From an uncultured Bryobacterales bacterium (GTDB lineage Bacteria; Acidobacteriota; Terriglobia; Bryobacterales; UBA6623): a stretch of DNA of 6,784 nt. Below the pieces are notes generated by a model. It was not told the origin of the DNA. It did no database searches and saw only the letters and a list, made by a program, of their open reading frames with translations. The translations under genes were made by a program, and so were the position numbers. Of the stretch, positions 1-5,724 are shown piece after piece (within the stretch, counting starts at the first letter, position 1; each line of letters begins with the position of its first letter). Where the stretch lies: positions 1-6,784 of the forward strand of contig CAMPKL010000194.1 in the NCBI GenBank assembly GCA_946887065.1, in the 5' to 3' direction.

Positions 1-204
1 TCTCTGTAGATCTGGATCGGTCCCAGCGAGTTCGATCTCTGCGATGCTATCGAAGGTATTGTCCCGGGTCGGCCTCGCCAGTCCGCCGGCCCACGCGGGC
101 AGCTTGGTGCCCGACGCGCCCAAGCGCCGGTAGCCGTAGCGCGGATGCTGCGCCGCCAACTCGCGCAGCCCTGAGCAAAACTCTGACGTGCGCGATTTAT
201 TCAC
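1..204 (-). pseudogene. IS3-family transposase (OrfB) fragment, runs off left edge
   Basis: On the minus strand this frame is open from a possible GTG at 204 (in-frame stop at 220-222) to the left edge, about 68 codons. Positions 168-121 encode LRELAAQHPRYGYRRL. The HPRYGYRRL core is characteristic of the OrfB transposase of IS3-family insertion sequences, where it lies between the N-terminal helical region and the DDE catalytic domain. The sequence that normally follows (LLRREG, then an NHKRV-like stretch) is absent. The frame instead continues with residues I cannot match to IS3 (TKLPAWAGG, then a DSIAEIEL stretch). The N-terminal part expected above position 204 is also missing, and no DDE residues are visible. 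It is most likely a truncated or rearranged insertion-sequence relic with no activity. The motif is seen directly; the fusion or deletion breakpoint near 118 is inferred. Confidence 0.55.
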
Positions 205-549
205 CAACCTTTTTGTGATTCACGCCACCGAGCGCAGACGGCATGCTAGGTTCTCAAAAACGAAACTCACGGAAACTCGGGAGCGGTTTTGGGTTGGACT
301 ACTTTGCCCGACCCAGTGATACTGCCGTCGGTTGATTAGACCGCGAAGACGAAAGTGACGCTGGAATTTCCATCGGGATAGACCTCGTCTCCTCTTGTCT
401 TGAGATGACGACGAGAGAACGCGCTGAGGCTTGCGGAAGATTGATGAGTTGCGGAGAGGCTCCCGACAGCGACTCGTAGGTCATGACAGCAGGCCTCGCT
501 GATTTACGGTCACGCACCGAGCGTACCGCGCGCGACAACGCTCCCCTGC
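205..549. other. No convincing gene
   Basis: I see no supported gene here. A minus-strand frame (538 to 299, start TTG) is open for 79 codons, but its composition is dominated by Ser, Arg and Ala. It has no recognisable motif, and no ribosome binding site stands out. This may be flanking debris of the adjacent IS3 relic. The left part (about 190-235) is noticeably AT-richer than its surroundings. Confidence 0.4.
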
Positions 550-891
550 ATGCTGAACGAGCGACTTCTCAGAATCTTGTTCAGCTCTTCACGATCTGGG
601 CTGAACGCGTCTTCAGACTGGTACGCTATTTGTGTGCCCGAAGAGTACAGCCAGAAGCGAGCAGCGGAAATGGCCAGGACCAGCCTCGCCGCCGGCAAAT
701 ATCCTTTCGAGATGTGCAGCAACTGCGAGTCCAAAGTGCTGGAGTTGATGACTTGCATACACCTGGAAGAACTCTCGGGTACAGCCTGTACGGAACCCAA
801 CGTTGATCGGCTCAACCTGTATAGATGGCTGGCTACTCACCGGGCCGAGAGCGAACACAGGGCCTTTGACCGCCCATCTGCGGCCCGCTAG
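550..891 (+). CDS. Possible small CxxC-containing hypothetical protein
   Basis: This is an open frame of 113 codons from ATG 550 to TAG 889-891, and I do not recognise the protein. From about residue 26 the sequence looks protein-like: an acidic/basic helical stretch (PEEYSQKRAAEMARTSLAAG), then MCSNCES with a CxxC pair at residues 57 and 60, and a further Cys in the next helix (LELMTCIHLEEL). Third codon positions in this central part are mostly G or C, which favours real coding. The first 25 residues are Ser/Arg-rich and less convincing. No ribosome binding site precedes the ATG, so the true start may lie further in, or the gene may be a remnant. The CxxC could bind a metal, but with one clear pair that is only a possibility. 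Overlapping frames on both strands are also open, which weakens the case. Confidence 0.3.
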   Translation: MLNERLLRILFSSSRSGLNASSDWYAICVPEEYSQKRAAEMARTSLAAGKYPFEMCSNCESKVLELMTCIHLEELSGTACTEPNVDRLNLYRWLATHRAESEHRAFDRPSAAR

Positions 892-1240
892 GAGCGATCG
901 CCGTCGACAGCTACCGCCCTGTCCCGAGGCGCGGCAATGGCGGCGGCGATACCGTCCGCGTTCCGCAATCTGCTATGTGGAGTGATCGCCTCTTCCGGTA
1001 GGCGATCGAATGAGCCGTGGGATGCAAGGGTGAGTTCCAACCACGGCCGTTAGACGACGTCAAGGGCGAGATGTGACTTGCGCCGGTTCGGCCCCGTTAC
1101 AGCGAAGCGGGCCGACAGCGAGCCATAAGAGGAAGAGCCACGACGCCCAATTCTGAGACTGCGCTCCGGTAGGCGCACGAGTCATTCGAGGAATTTATCA
1201 TCGTGCAGGTTTCGGCGTGCAGATTATGCGGCCCATGCAA
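892..1240. other. No gene seen; contains inverted repeats
   Basis: No open frame here looks like a protein. The stretch contains a perfect 8-bp stem-loop at 984-1007 and a shorter inverted repeat, CGGCCC at 1089-1094 with GGGCCG at 1109-1114. Neither is followed by a T run. Confidence 0.4.
984..1007. repeat. Perfect 8-bp inverted repeat (stem-loop)
   Basis: GATCGCCT at 984-991 is followed by an 8-base loop and AGGCGATC at 1000-1007. The arms are perfectly complementary. No T run follows on either strand, so a standard intrinsic terminator is not supported, although it lies about 90 bases after the stop of the possible gene at 550-891. It could be an mRNA 3' end hairpin or a protein-binding palindrome. 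Confidence 0.5.
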
Positions 1241-1522
1241 CTATTCAGGATCGAGGACCATGAGGCTTGTGCTGCCGGATTCTTCGAAAGAGCATTGAGC
1301 CGCGCGAAGAGCCGTTTGGGCATTCGCCAAATGCAAGATCACATCGGGCGGAACAGGGCCCTGACGCAAACGCCTCAGGAATCGTTGTTCTTGTGCCTGC
1401 AGCTCACGAACAAGATGTAGAAGATCTTCCGCTCCCCGCGCCGAATCCACGCTTCCCGCTTGTGACTCCGCGTCTGTACCGCATGGCGATCGAAAGTTCT
1501 GTGGCTGACCTTGACAACTCAT
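1241..1522 (-). CDS. Possible small helical hypothetical protein
   Basis: On the minus strand an ATG at 1522-1520 is preceded by AAGGGG at a workable ribosome-binding distance. It opens a 93-codon frame ending with TAG at 1243-1241. A TTG eight codons earlier (1546) is an alternative start. The first 30 residues are polar. Residues from about 31 look like two amphipathic helices, EDLLHLVRELQAQEQRFLRR and then a second built around ILHLANAQTALRAA, joined by a Pro-rich turn (GPVPPD). There is no signal peptide, membrane segment or catalytic motif. I do not recognise a family. Third-position GC is only moderate, and plus-strand frames overlap it (1217-1420 and 1267-1677), which read less like proteins. 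It could be a genuine small protein or chance. Confidence 0.35.
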   Translation of the reverse strand: MSCQGQPQNFRSPCGTDAESQAGSVDSARGAEDLLHLVRELQAQEQRFLRRLRQGPVPPDVILHLANAQTALRAAQCSFEESGSTSLMVLDPE

Positions 1523-1770
1523 GGTCCCCTTTGTATCTCGCAACAATCGATAGCGCCACTGGGAGCCCGCCCCGATTAGCTAGTACCGAAGTTCTGATGG
1601 AAATCCGGCGGATGCCCGAGCAAGCGAAACGAATTCAAGCTCCAGCAGAGACGAACTTCGGGACCGGACAGAGTTGAATCCGCCAGAGCGTGTTAGGCCC
1701 GAACTTGCGAGGTCTCTCGCCGTGAGTCGACCAGATCCGACAAGCGGCGTTGGGAGCCGACGTTTGACCC

Positions 1771-2363
1771 CTATCGTTGCGCTTCGTGCAGCATCTCCTT
1801 AAAGTTTTCACCGAAGAATTGAATGCCTATCCGGTAGTCCCCCGCAATTGTCTGACAGGAGCGAACGACGCCGAGCCGCACCGTCTCCTCGCCGTTGATG
1901 CGCACGATACTGCCTTCGCCGGCAGGTTTTGCAGATAGAACTTGGATCCCTCCTCCTGAAACGTTGCGTACTTCGACCGACACCGAGCCGGCCCCGTCTA
2001 TCTCCAGAATGGCTCGCCCCCCACTCGCTCTCGCCTCTCTCGGCGGCGGCCTTCCAGCAGGTAGCGAAGTTTCAGCTCAAACCCACCGGCAACGGGAGTC
2101 GTAGAAAGAATCTCGACCGGACAGGGAGTGTCTTGCTCGAAGAGGCGCGCCACCGGACCAGTCGGCGATATCGCAACCAACATCGTCATCGCATTCTGCT
2201 CAGCCTCGGTCAAACGACCCGACTCCGCCGTCACCTGCCCACTCGCATCTGTCCATTCGATTACAGCAGTCCGACAAGCCGTCTCTCGACAGGGAGCAGT
2301 TGAGAGAGCCGTAACGGGGGCTCGATTGAGGGGCCTGGACAGGCCCGCTAACCAACGAATCAT
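1771..2363 (-). pseudogene. Two-domain PilZ protein, split by an apparent one-base frameshift
   Basis: Two minus-strand frames join into one protein of about 197 residues if one base is added in the G6 run (plus-strand C6 at 2017-2022). The first frame gives MIRWLAGLSRPLNRAPV at its start and ends in LLEGRRRERRERVGG. The second continues as RAILEIDGAGS and NVSGGGIQV. PilZ domains bind cyclic di-GMP through RxxxR and D/NxSxxG. In the joined protein these are RRRER at residues 106-110 and N134-x-S136-x-x-G139. The C-terminal domain ends FGENFKEMLHEAQR. Residues about 31-103 look like a degenerate first PilZ-like beta-barrel, starting TAVIEWTDASGQV and closing FELKLRYL, without the arginine motif. 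I chose ATG 2363-2361 because a hydrophobic/basic start of this kind precedes the domain. The frame stays open upstream to 2693, but that part does not look like protein. The Shine-Dalgarno is weak. As given, the first frame stops at 1998-2000, soon after RRERRERVGG. This is either a pseudogene, a sequencing error, or a phase-variable gene. Confidence 0.75.
2017..2022 (-). repeat. Homopolymer run at the PilZ frameshift
   Basis: A run of six C on the plus strand (six G in the coding sense) falls exactly where the two PilZ reading frames must be joined. Seven G would restore CGA GTG GGG GGG CGA GCC ATT, giving the protein RVGGRAI. Confidence 0.7.
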
Positions 2364-2879
2364 AAGAACTTGCCTTGGACGTAGGAGGGCGACGCTGGAG
2401 GCGGCAGCAGGCTCCAGCCCCGCGGAGGTGCAGGGAGAATACCGGCTAATAACCACGTTAGGCGGCAGCTTCAGTTTCCAATCATCGGGGAGGCGCTCTG
2501 AAGTTTCCTGGCGCTCAAGGGCGAAAGCAGTGAATGCGGGACGAGCGGTACGTGAAAATCCAAACTTGGCTGCCGCATTGGTCGCCGGGCATCCGTCGCC
2601 GGTGCCAACCCCTTGCGCAGTGATGCTTGCACCGTGGAACTCTGCAATTCTCGCCAATCCGCCGTATTGCGGACGCCTAGGTTCATGACTCAATCAAATC
2701 ATGTTTTACACATTTTGAGGATTGGAAGAAGTACCGATATCGACCTAATCGTTAGTGACAATTTCGCCCAGTCAAAAGCCCTGGTCGTACAGGACCTCCG
2801 TCCCAGGAGTCGTAGATGAGACACAAGGACCGCTAGACCGCAACCTTGCGGCCTTTCAAGGAATTCCACTTTTAGAAGC

Positions 2880-2895
2880 CGCTAGTACTAAGGTT
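2880..2895 (+). repeat. Direct repeat copy 1 (CGCTAGTACYAAGGTT)
   Basis: CGCTAGTACTAAGGTT recurs 67 bases later with one mismatch. A looser relative, GCTAGTACCGAAGTTC, is found at 1579-1594. Function unknown. Confidence 0.55.
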
Positions 2896-2946
2896 GTCAG
2901 CCAATGTCCTCATCGGGATTTTAGGCCGCAGATTGGTCCTACCCGT

Positions 2947-2962
2947 CGCTAGTACCAAGGTT
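2947..2962 (+). repeat. Direct repeat copy 2 (CGCTAGTACYAAGGTT)
   Basis: CGCTAGTACCAAGGTT differs from the copy at 2880-2895 only at the tenth base. The sequence between the two copies shows no gene. Confidence 0.55.
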
Positions 2963-3230
2963 CGGGGTGGGGCGGTCGAACAGAATTGACTTCGGTTCTG
3001 GGATGTCACGAGCCGGCGCAGGCCAAACGTCCGATCCAAATATTCGGGCGACAAATTGGCTCCCTGCTACCAGCCCGAGCTTCAGCGTATGGCGAGGCCA
3101 GCCGGCCAATGCGATGGTCCTGATCGCTGTCAGGCTTTTGTTGAAAAAGATCAATTCTGCCTCCTACTTGCGCCAATATCTCCCGCAATCAGCCTGCACC
3201 CGATGGGGCCGAGCTTCGTCTTTTATCGGC

Positions 3231-3267
3231 CCGCCGAAAGCCTAGGATTGCTAGGCCTTTCGAGCGG
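3231..3267. repeat. Long imperfect inverted repeat (stem-loop)
   Basis: The left arm is CCGC CGAAAG CCTAG (3231-3245) and the loop is GATTG (3246-3250). The right arm is CTAGG, bulged C, CTTTCG, bulged A, GCGG (3251-3267). This gives 15 base pairs with two single-base bulges. No T run follows on either strand. The left-arm sequence CGCCGAAAGCC is repeated at 3287-3297. It is a candidate structured RNA, a relic of a palindromic repeat, or a transcript-end hairpin. It lies about 230 bases before the small helical gene at 3499. Confidence 0.6.
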
Positions 3268-3488
3268 TTGCTGTCGTGCGCGGAATCGCCGAAAGCCGAC
3301 TTAGCTTGCGTTCTCACCGCCAGGGCGGCAGGCGGCGGCAGGATGTCAATGGCCTGTTCGAGATAGCTTGTAAGGCATCCACTGATCGACCGCCCGCGGC
3401 TGGAGCGAATACCGCTGTCCCATCATTCGGAACGCTAGAACAAATGGCTTGTTTTTGTTCTTGAGTGCCTTTATCGTATATGCGACAA

Positions 3489-3494
3489 GGGAGG
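3489..3494 (+). promoter_or_regulatory. Strong ribosome binding site
   Basis: GGGAGG lies four bases before the ATG at 3499 and is the best Shine-Dalgarno in the window, fixing the start of the small helical gene. An AT-richer stretch just upstream (TTGTTC 3455-3460, 16 bases, TATATG 3477-3482) could be a sigma-70-type promoter, but it would leave a very short leader. Confidence 0.6.
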
Positions 3495-3498
3495 AAAT

Positions 3499-3687
3499 AT
3501 GCCGACGGAGTTAACCGGCCAGATGCTCAAACAACTCAGAGACGAAAAGGAGGCAATCGACACGACCATTGCAACTCTTGAAGACCTGTTGCGAAAACAG
3601 GATCAAACGAGCAGACGAGCGAAGGAGCATCCAGACGTCGGCAAGACTAAACATCGCCGGGCACCCGAGAAACAGCAGCTGCGATGA
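3499..3687 (+). CDS. Small helical protein, family copy 1
   Basis: This 62-residue protein starts at ATG 3499 behind an excellent ribosome binding site and ends at TGA 3685-3687. Residues 4-32 form a predicted amphipathic helix, TGQMLKQLRDEKEAIDTTIA followed by TLEDLLRK, with leucine/isoleucine at heptad-like spacing that suggests a short coiled coil. Residues 33-62 are a very basic, probably disordered tail. There is no signal peptide, membrane segment or enzyme motif. It is a clear paralogue of the protein at 4480-4683 and of the broken copy at about 5012-5181; the shared pattern is LxxLxxEKxxIxxxIxxLExL. I recall many short acidobacterial hypothetical proteins of this form, often with an RRGRPP-like tail, but no established function. 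Its role could be oligomerisation or nucleic-acid contact by the basic tail. The stop overlaps an ATG (ATGA at 3684-3687) that opens a 64-codon frame of doubtful coding value. Confidence 0.75.
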   Translation: MPTELTGQMLKQLRDEKEAIDTTIATLEDLLRKQDQTSRRAKEHPDVGKTKHRRAPEKQQLR

Positions 3688-3936
3688 GTAGCCTTTATAG
3701 ACCATCCAATAGAGCGACGCCGTTTCTGGTCGGCAGAATCTGCAACTTCGTCCGTAAGGCCATGTGGAGCCGGCTCGATGTCCCGGAGGATGTAGTCGCG
3801 GTAGTTGACGCCAACGCGGACTGCCAAGTATGGAGGGTCGACTGCCAACAAAGCGACGTCGGCGGTATGTCCTCCTGAGCAAACCAGAGCACTCTACGAT
3901 ATTCTCGGAAATAGTTAAAGCGCTACGAACAGTTGT

Positions 3937-4128
3937 TTGAGGGAGCTTAAGCTCTCGCCCCGGACTAAGCAGGCGACTGGCGCAAAGGAAAGGCCCAAGG
4001 CGCACTGGCACTTCTGTACGAACTGCTCAATCTGGCCCACTACCGACTATGAAGAGACGTTGCTCCCACTAGCTGTGAGACATACCTGGAATGCCGCGAG
4101 ACGCAGAACCCATCGCGGCGGTTATTGA
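3937..4128 (+). pseudogene. Small zinc-ribbon protein remnant (HFCTNCSxWP type)
   Basis: This frame encodes HWHFCTNCSIWPTTDYEET at about residues 24-42, with a CxxC pair at 4015-4017 and 4024-4026. I recall a family of tiny bacterial proteins with an (H/Y)HFCxNCSxWPxxxY block followed about 15 residues later by a second knuckle of the form GELCNEC; the four cysteines would bind one zinc ion. Here the second knuckle is missing in frame. One frame over, positions 4074-4094 read CETYLEC followed by RETQ. That aligns with GELCNEC if one cysteine became tyrosine (TGC to TAC) and one base was lost or gained near 4055-4073. The gene therefore appears frameshifted and has lost a ligand. No good start or ribosome binding site exists; TTG 3937 is only the frame limit, and the true start was probably near 3985-4005. 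Family assignment is from memory. Confidence 0.55.
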
Positions 4129-4479
4129 CGGGCTTCTCACGGGGAACGCGGGGAGCAAATCCAGCGATGGCGAAGACGCGACGTAATCGGACCTTCGGTG
4201 GCCCTGGGACTTGTTCCAAGCGGGGCTGGAACGGTTCGTAACTGCGGTTGCCACCCCGAGCGAAGGCGTCGGGCAACGTTTAAATTTACAGGGTTACTGG
4301 TGCTTTCACTTAATTTCCCACCGTTCGTAACAATTTCAAACGTACGCGCAAAGGCAATTTCATGGCTTAATGGTTTCCGATTCGAACCAGACTGCGCCCA
4401 TCCGCCTGCCCCGTTCCCGTCTCGGCCACCGGCACCGGGAGCGGGACGCATAGCCAAATCGTAGCGGAGGACATCAACC
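4129..4479. other. Gene-free leader with AT-rich island
   Basis: No protein-like frame is supported here; the plus frame 4198-4464 and the minus frame 4457-4137 lack motifs. Positions about 4275-4375 are markedly AT-richer than the rest of the window (runs such as TTTAAATTTACA and AACAATTTCAAA). This is the likely place for the promoter of the gene at 4480, although no clean -35/-10 pair can be fixed. Confidence 0.4.
4466..4470 (+). promoter_or_regulatory. Ribosome binding site supporting a GTG start
   Basis: GGAGG lies nine bases before GTG 4480 and is the reason for choosing this non-ATG start. The alignment with the 3499 gene also supports it, because the helices then begin at matching distances from the start. 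Confidence 0.6.
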
Positions 4480-4683
4480 GTGGACCTAACGACCCAGATG
4501 CTTCAGAAGCTGAAGGACGAGAAAGCAGCGATCAACGAGGCAATAGCTGTGCTTGAGCACTTGGCACGACGGCGGGCCAGAGGAGGGCGTTCGACGGACC
4601 GTGAAATCGTGCGCAGCCAACCGGCAGGGAGCGTGACTGCTATGGCGAATGGGCAGCAGTGCCCGAGCCCCCAAAGAAAATGA
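4480..4683 (+). CDS. Small helical protein, family copy 2
   Basis: This 67-residue protein starts at GTG 4480 and ends at TGA 4681-4683. Residues 3-30 form the family helix, LTTQMLQKLKDEKAAINEAI and then AVLEHLARR. It lines up without gaps with the 3499-3687 protein (for example DEKAAINEAIAVLEHL against DEKEAIDTTIATLEDL). Residues 29-37 are a basic cluster (RRRARGGRS) resembling the RRGR tail I recall for this family. The last 30 residues are polar and probably disordered. No membrane segment or catalytic motif is seen. The gene lies about 980 bases after copy 1 in the same orientation, with the zinc-ribbon remnant between them. As in copy 1, the stop codon overlaps an ATG (ATGA at 4680-4683), here opening a 44-codon frame of low credibility. 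Function unknown; likely a soluble oligomerising or binding peptide. Confidence 0.75.
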   Translation: MDLTTQMLQKLKDEKAAINEAIAVLEHLARRRARGGRSTDREIVRSQPAGSVTAMANGQQCPSPQRK

Positions 4684-4872
4684 CTCAACTCAGGCACGAG
4701 GAATTCAAAGGTCAACTGAAGCGGCGCGGGCTACACGTGCCGACAGCCCGGAGACACGGAATACACAATGCACAACTTCACAGTCGCGTTCCCGATAAGG
4801 CATGCGGCTTCTAATCTGGCCCGCGGGACGAAAACCAGGACCCTTCCTAGCTGACATTTTTGGCCCCTCCGA

Positions 4873-4915
4873 CTAGGCTCAGGGCAGTTCGTGAGCTGCT
4901 CTCCCCGGAGCCTAG
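4873..4915. repeat. Nested inverted repeat (two-level stem-loop)
   Basis: CTAGGCTC at 4873-4880 pairs perfectly with GAGCCTAG at 4908-4915. Inside, GCAG (4884-4887) pairs with CTGC (4896-4899) around an 8-base loop. No T run follows. It lies about 100 bases before the broken third small helical gene and could be an RNA structure or a binding site. Confidence 0.5.
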
Positions 4916-5011
4916 CGAACTAGGCGATCCTGGCCGCTTCGGGCGGAGACTCCGACGGGGCCCGGATCGTCTCTAAAGGCCTGCTCCCGTTGGGAGTAAA
5001 GACCGACCGGA

Positions 5012-5181
5012 ACGCTGAACGCAGCGTTGCGCGAATTGAGAAACGACAAAGAGCCGATGACCGAACCATTCCTATGCTTGAGCGACTGGTGCCGGAGCGG
5101 GACCACGAAAGCAGAATGCCGGTTGGGTCCCTCCGACATTCTTTCGAAGCCTTCGCGCAAGAAGGGAGATCCTACAGCTGA
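5012..5181 (+). pseudogene. Small helical protein, family copy 3, frameshifted
   Basis: In one frame, positions 5012-5062 read TLNAALRELRNDKEPMT, matching the first half of the family helix (compare LKQLRDEKEAID). In the frame one base over, positions 5065-5100 read TIPMLERLVPER, matching the second half (TIATLEDLLRKQ). Only two bases (5063-5064) lie between, where the family has one codon, so a single-base deletion there explains the break. The upstream frame stops at 4997-4999 and has no ATG, so the start is also lost or is a rare codon; the TTG at 5027 is too far in. The restored frame ends at TGA 5179-5181, 17 bases before the PilZ gene at 5199, so the two probably once formed one transcript. 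The basic tail is not recognisable. The homology is seen directly; operon status is inferred. Confidence 0.6.
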
Positions 5182-5198
5182 AGGTAACGAGGAATCCG

Positions 5199-5603
5199 AT
5201 GACGTCTGATCATTCGCCGGATGGATCCGGAGTCGCGACTGGGTCGAGCGACCTTCCGAAACGGGAACAAAGGAAGCACCGACGCGTTGCGGCGAATCTG
5301 GGCGTCAGAGTCTATTGGCAAGCGGGGCCGGGTCCGCTGTACGATGCTCTCGGCATCGTGAAGGACGTGTCTGCGGGTGGATTCGGCATTTTGCTGGAGC
5401 GAGAACTTTCACGCGGAGAACTGATCTCGGTGGAGACTGCGGAAGGCTCTCTCCAGTGCATCGTCCGTCATGTGAAGGAGACTCCTCGGGGCTGGCTGAT
5501 CGGCGTTGAGGTGATGGCTGCCTCGGACGGCAGCAATCATCGAAGGTCTCTCGACAATCTTAGGATTGTTCTCGCGGCCGCAGAAAAAGGCGCTGGAGAG
5601 TGA
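5199..5603 (+). CDS. Single-domain PilZ protein (cyclic di-GMP receptor)
   Basis: This 134-residue protein starts at ATG 5199, with a GAGGA ribosome site about six bases upstream. PilZ domains bind the second messenger cyclic di-GMP and pass the signal to motility, polysaccharide or secretion machinery. Both ligand motifs are intact: RKHRR (R25-x-x-x-R29) and DVSAGG (D56-x-S58-x-x-G61). The strands that follow are clear, ending QCIVRHV (residues 86-92) and WLIGVEV (99-105), as expected for the beta-barrel. The first 20 residues are polar and disordered. A C-terminal helix (about 112-130) follows the barrel. No output domain, signal peptide or membrane segment is present, so it should act as a stand-alone cytoplasmic effector by protein contact. 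It lies just after the broken third small helical gene and faces a damaged paralogue at 5725-6231. The specific target is not readable from sequence. Confidence 0.88.
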   Translation: MTSDHSPDGSGVATGSSDLPKREQRKHRRVAANLGVRVYWQAGPGPLYDALGIVKDVSAGGFGILLERELSRGELISVETAEGSLQCIVRHVKETPRGWLIGVEVMAASDGSNHRRSLDNLRIVLAAAEKGAGE

Positions 5604-5724
5604 CGACGGTCCTTGGGAGTCGGGCGTGCCGGAAAACCTCGCTTCGTTCCTGGGCCTGGCGACACGGTTCGGAACGGCGGCGGTCAGAACGGGGCCACTA
5701 GGGCTGCGGTAAATCGGAGCGGTT

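Larger units (their letters stand above)
2364..3498. other. Long stretch with repeats and a hairpin but no convincing gene
   Basis: I see no gene to trust here. The plus-strand frame 2128-2688 and the upstream part of the minus-strand frame (2693-2364) are long, but they read as shadows of the PilZ gene or as low-quality composition. A short frame at 2685-2819 has a faint FHA-like signature. A minus-strand frame at 3154-2939 (FNKSLTAIRTIALAGWP start) is open but unrecognised. The stretch also holds a 16-base direct repeat (2880-2895, 2947-2962), a small hairpin (CCTTG 2844-2848 with CAAGG 2857-2861), a strong hairpin (3231-3267) and a GGC-rich run around 3318-3343. Confidence 0.4.

Noticed and set aside
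1217..1677. Plus-strand frames of 67 and 136 codons
   Set aside because: They overlap the better minus-strand candidate at 1241-1522 and lack ribosome sites and protein-like pattern.
2128..2688. 186-codon plus-strand open frame
   Set aside because: It is antisense to the PilZ gene, has no recognisable motif, and its length follows from the GC-rich codon bias of the opposite strand.
2364..2693. N-terminal extension of the PilZ gene to a start at 2693
   Set aside because: The added 110 residues are compositionally poor, lack domain features, and the MIRWLAG start at 2363 fits the protein better.
3318..3343. GGC/GGCAGG-rich run as a tandem repeat
   Set aside because: The units are irregular; it is simple GC-rich low complexity rather than a repeat array, and nothing in the window resembles a CRISPR.
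3603..3890. Minus-strand frame reading VALLAVDPPYLAV, reminiscent of motif IV (DPPY) of amino-DNA methyltransferases, with an AGGAGG upstream
   Set aside because: The frame is only about 80-90 codons, has no AdoMet-binding motif I, no start codon at the right distance from AGGAGG, and overlaps the real small gene at 3499 on the other strand. DPPY alone is too short to carry the claim.
3511..4011. 166-codon minus-strand open frame
   Set aside because: It runs antisense to the copy 1 small helical gene, is rich in Arg, Ser and Cys, and shows no domain.
4137..4464. Overlapping frames on both strands (88 and 106 codons)
   Set aside because: Proline/arginine-rich translations without motifs; the region looks like the leader of the gene at 4480.
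4680..4814. 44-codon frame starting in the ATGA overlap after copy 2
   Set aside because: No homology to anything I know, no structure, and only its coupling position favours it; kept as a finding, not a gene.
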